DNA from: Pararhodobacter aggregans | Lineage (GTDB): Bacteria > Pseudomonadota > Alphaproteobacteria > Rhodobacterales > Rhodobacteraceae | Length of the DNA: 64,000 nt | NCBI RefSeq assembly: GCF_003075525.1 | Contig: NZ_QDDR01000010.1 | Coordinates: 62,001-126,000, forward strand | Direction of reading: 5' to 3' | In this document: in pieces, positions 62,980-64,000 of the stretch | Position numbering within the stretch: position 1 is the stretch's first letter | Layout: each line of letters opens with the position of its first letter | The notes under the pieces: generated by a model | Database searches by the model: none | Told to the model about the DNA's origin: nothing | Seen by the model: only the letters and a program-made list of their open reading frames with translations | Position numbers and translations under genes: made by a program

Positions 62980-63455
62980 CCACCCCGCTTGCCACCTTCA
63001 CCACCGCCCTCGAAACCGCCCGCACCCGGGCCGAGGCCTTCGACGCGCTAGGCGCCTATGTCGCGGCCGAGATCGGCGTGAAGCTCTTCACCGTCTCGAC
63101 CATGAAGCTCGAGGAAAAGATCGCCCGCCGCGCCTGGACCAACATGCCGGACGCCTATCCCGTCTCGGGTGACAAGGCGGTCGAGCGGGACGCCTTCTAC
63201 GAGGAGGTCATCGACCAGGGCCGCTGCTTCATCCGCAACACGATCGAGGAGATCGCGCTGGTCTTCGGCGACCATGAACTCATCAAATCGCTGGGCTGCG
63301 GCTCGGTCCTGAATATCCCGGTGCGGATCAAGGGCCAGTTCACCGGCACGCTCAACCTGTTGGACGCAGACCATTATTTCGACCCGGCGACGGTCGCGCG
63401 CTGCGTCGCGCTCCTGCACGTGCCGGGCATCGCCTGCTTCCTCTTGCCGGAATGA
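62976..63455 (+). CDS. Small GAF-like domain protein at the end of the peptide transporter operon
   Basis: A 159-residue soluble protein. ARTRAEAFDALGAYVAAEIGVKLFTVSTM, FIRNTIEEIALVFGDHELIKSLGCGSVLNIPVRIKGQFTGTLNLLDADHYFDPATVARCVAL follow the GAF sheet-helix pattern. The Cys in LGCGSVLNIPV and the acidic loop could bind a ligand. With ATGA coupling to the transporter, it may sense or bind an imported compound. No output domain is attached. Confidence 0.8.
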   Translation: MTTPLATFTTALETARTRAEAFDALGAYVAAEIGVKLFTVSTMKLEEKIARRAWTNMPDAYPVSGDKAVERDAFYEEVIDQGRCFIRNTIEEIALVFGDHELIKSLGCGSVLNIPVRIKGQFTGTLNLLDADHYFDPATVARCVALLHVPGIACFLLPE

Positions 63456-63514
63456 CCCGCGCCGGGGCGGGTCCCTTCCGCCCCCCGCACGCACGCACTG
63501 GTTGAAGCGCTCTG

Positions 63515-63544
63515 TTGACGCCCCCCCGACCCTTGGTCTATGAC
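63515..63544 (+). promoter_or_regulatory. Probable promoter of the thiC leader
   Basis: TTGACG (63515-63520) and TATGAC (63539-63544) are 18 bases apart and lie just upstream of the TPP riboswitch, so the transcript would start near its first stem. Confidence 0.55.
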
Positions 63545-63555
63545 AGCCGGACTGT

Positions 63556-64000
<445 letters not shown>

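Noticed and set aside
63464-63484. Terminator after the GAF-like gene
   Set aside because: GGGGCGG/CCGCCCC can pair but has no T-tract and merges with generic GC-rich sequence; too weak to call.

Overview
The window is GC-rich, densely coded bacterial chromosome-like DNA. Its short intergenic gaps, frequent ATGA/TGATG gene overlaps and gene content point to an alphaproteobacterium, most likely the Rhodobacter/Paracoccus/Roseobacter group. That content includes tripartite tricarboxylate (TctC) binding proteins, CUT2, iron/phosphonate-type and peptide ABC transporters, a fused dimethylglycine-dehydrogenase/GcvT enzyme, a CpdB nucleotidase, a UMF1 carrier and a TPP-riboswitch-controlled thiC. 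The taxonomy is inferred from gene families, not from a marker gene. I saw no tRNA, rRNA, insertion sequence, prophage or CRISPR array.

Layout: (1) 1-4976: a minus-strand operon with two TctC binding proteins, an MBL-fold hydrolase, an esterase and the start of tctB, divergent from a LysR regulator. (2) 4981-11154: a sugar-acid operon (IlvD/Edd dehydratase, DHDPS-family enzyme, RraA-like protein, alpha-ketoglutarate-semialdehyde dehydrogenase) divergent from a LacI repressor; three matching operator-like palindromes lie between them. (3) 11363-18201: a second LacI-led operon with a TIM-barrel isomerase, a Gfo/Idh/MocA oxidoreductase and a complete CUT2 sugar ABC transporter. (4) 18388-28911: single genes and pairs (FAD/GcvT demethylase, SAP/DUF6434 protein, NERD protein, CpdB, NudC, SRPBCC, GlpK, OmpA-like). 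(5) 28912-30357: a 1.4-kb gene-free stretch holding three different tandem repeat arrays. (6) 30358-41878: YcjX/YcjF-like GTPase pair, an MFS/MepA/esterase-like operon, tex, a repeat-domain secreted protein, a DUF1643 protein and panCB.

(7) 41988-46694: a gentisate-type ring-cleavage operon with a divergent GntR/FCD regulator and an unexpected membrane-anchored NYN ribonuclease-like gene inside it; a phosphoglycerate-mutase-like phosphatase follows. (8) 46699-55618: an ABC importer (binding protein, fused permease, ATPase) preceded on the same strand by a PgtC/PgtB/PgtA-like three-component sensor whose periplasmic protein is a visible paralogue of the importer's binding protein. Its response regulator has a decayed AAA+ domain. 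(9) 55824-63455: a peptide-uptake regulon with an XRE-cupin regulator, a peptide-binding protein and an M24 peptidase on the minus strand, and DppBCDF-like genes plus a small GAF-like protein on the plus strand, sharing one operator-bearing promoter region. (10) 63515-64000: promoter, TPP riboswitch and the 5' end of thiC.

Overall the window is dominated by uptake-and-catabolism modules, each with its own regulator. The least explained parts are the repeat island, the three-component sensor with its duplicated binding protein, the NYN gene in the gentisate operon, and a family of palindromes beginning GTAGGRTG found just 3' of three genes.
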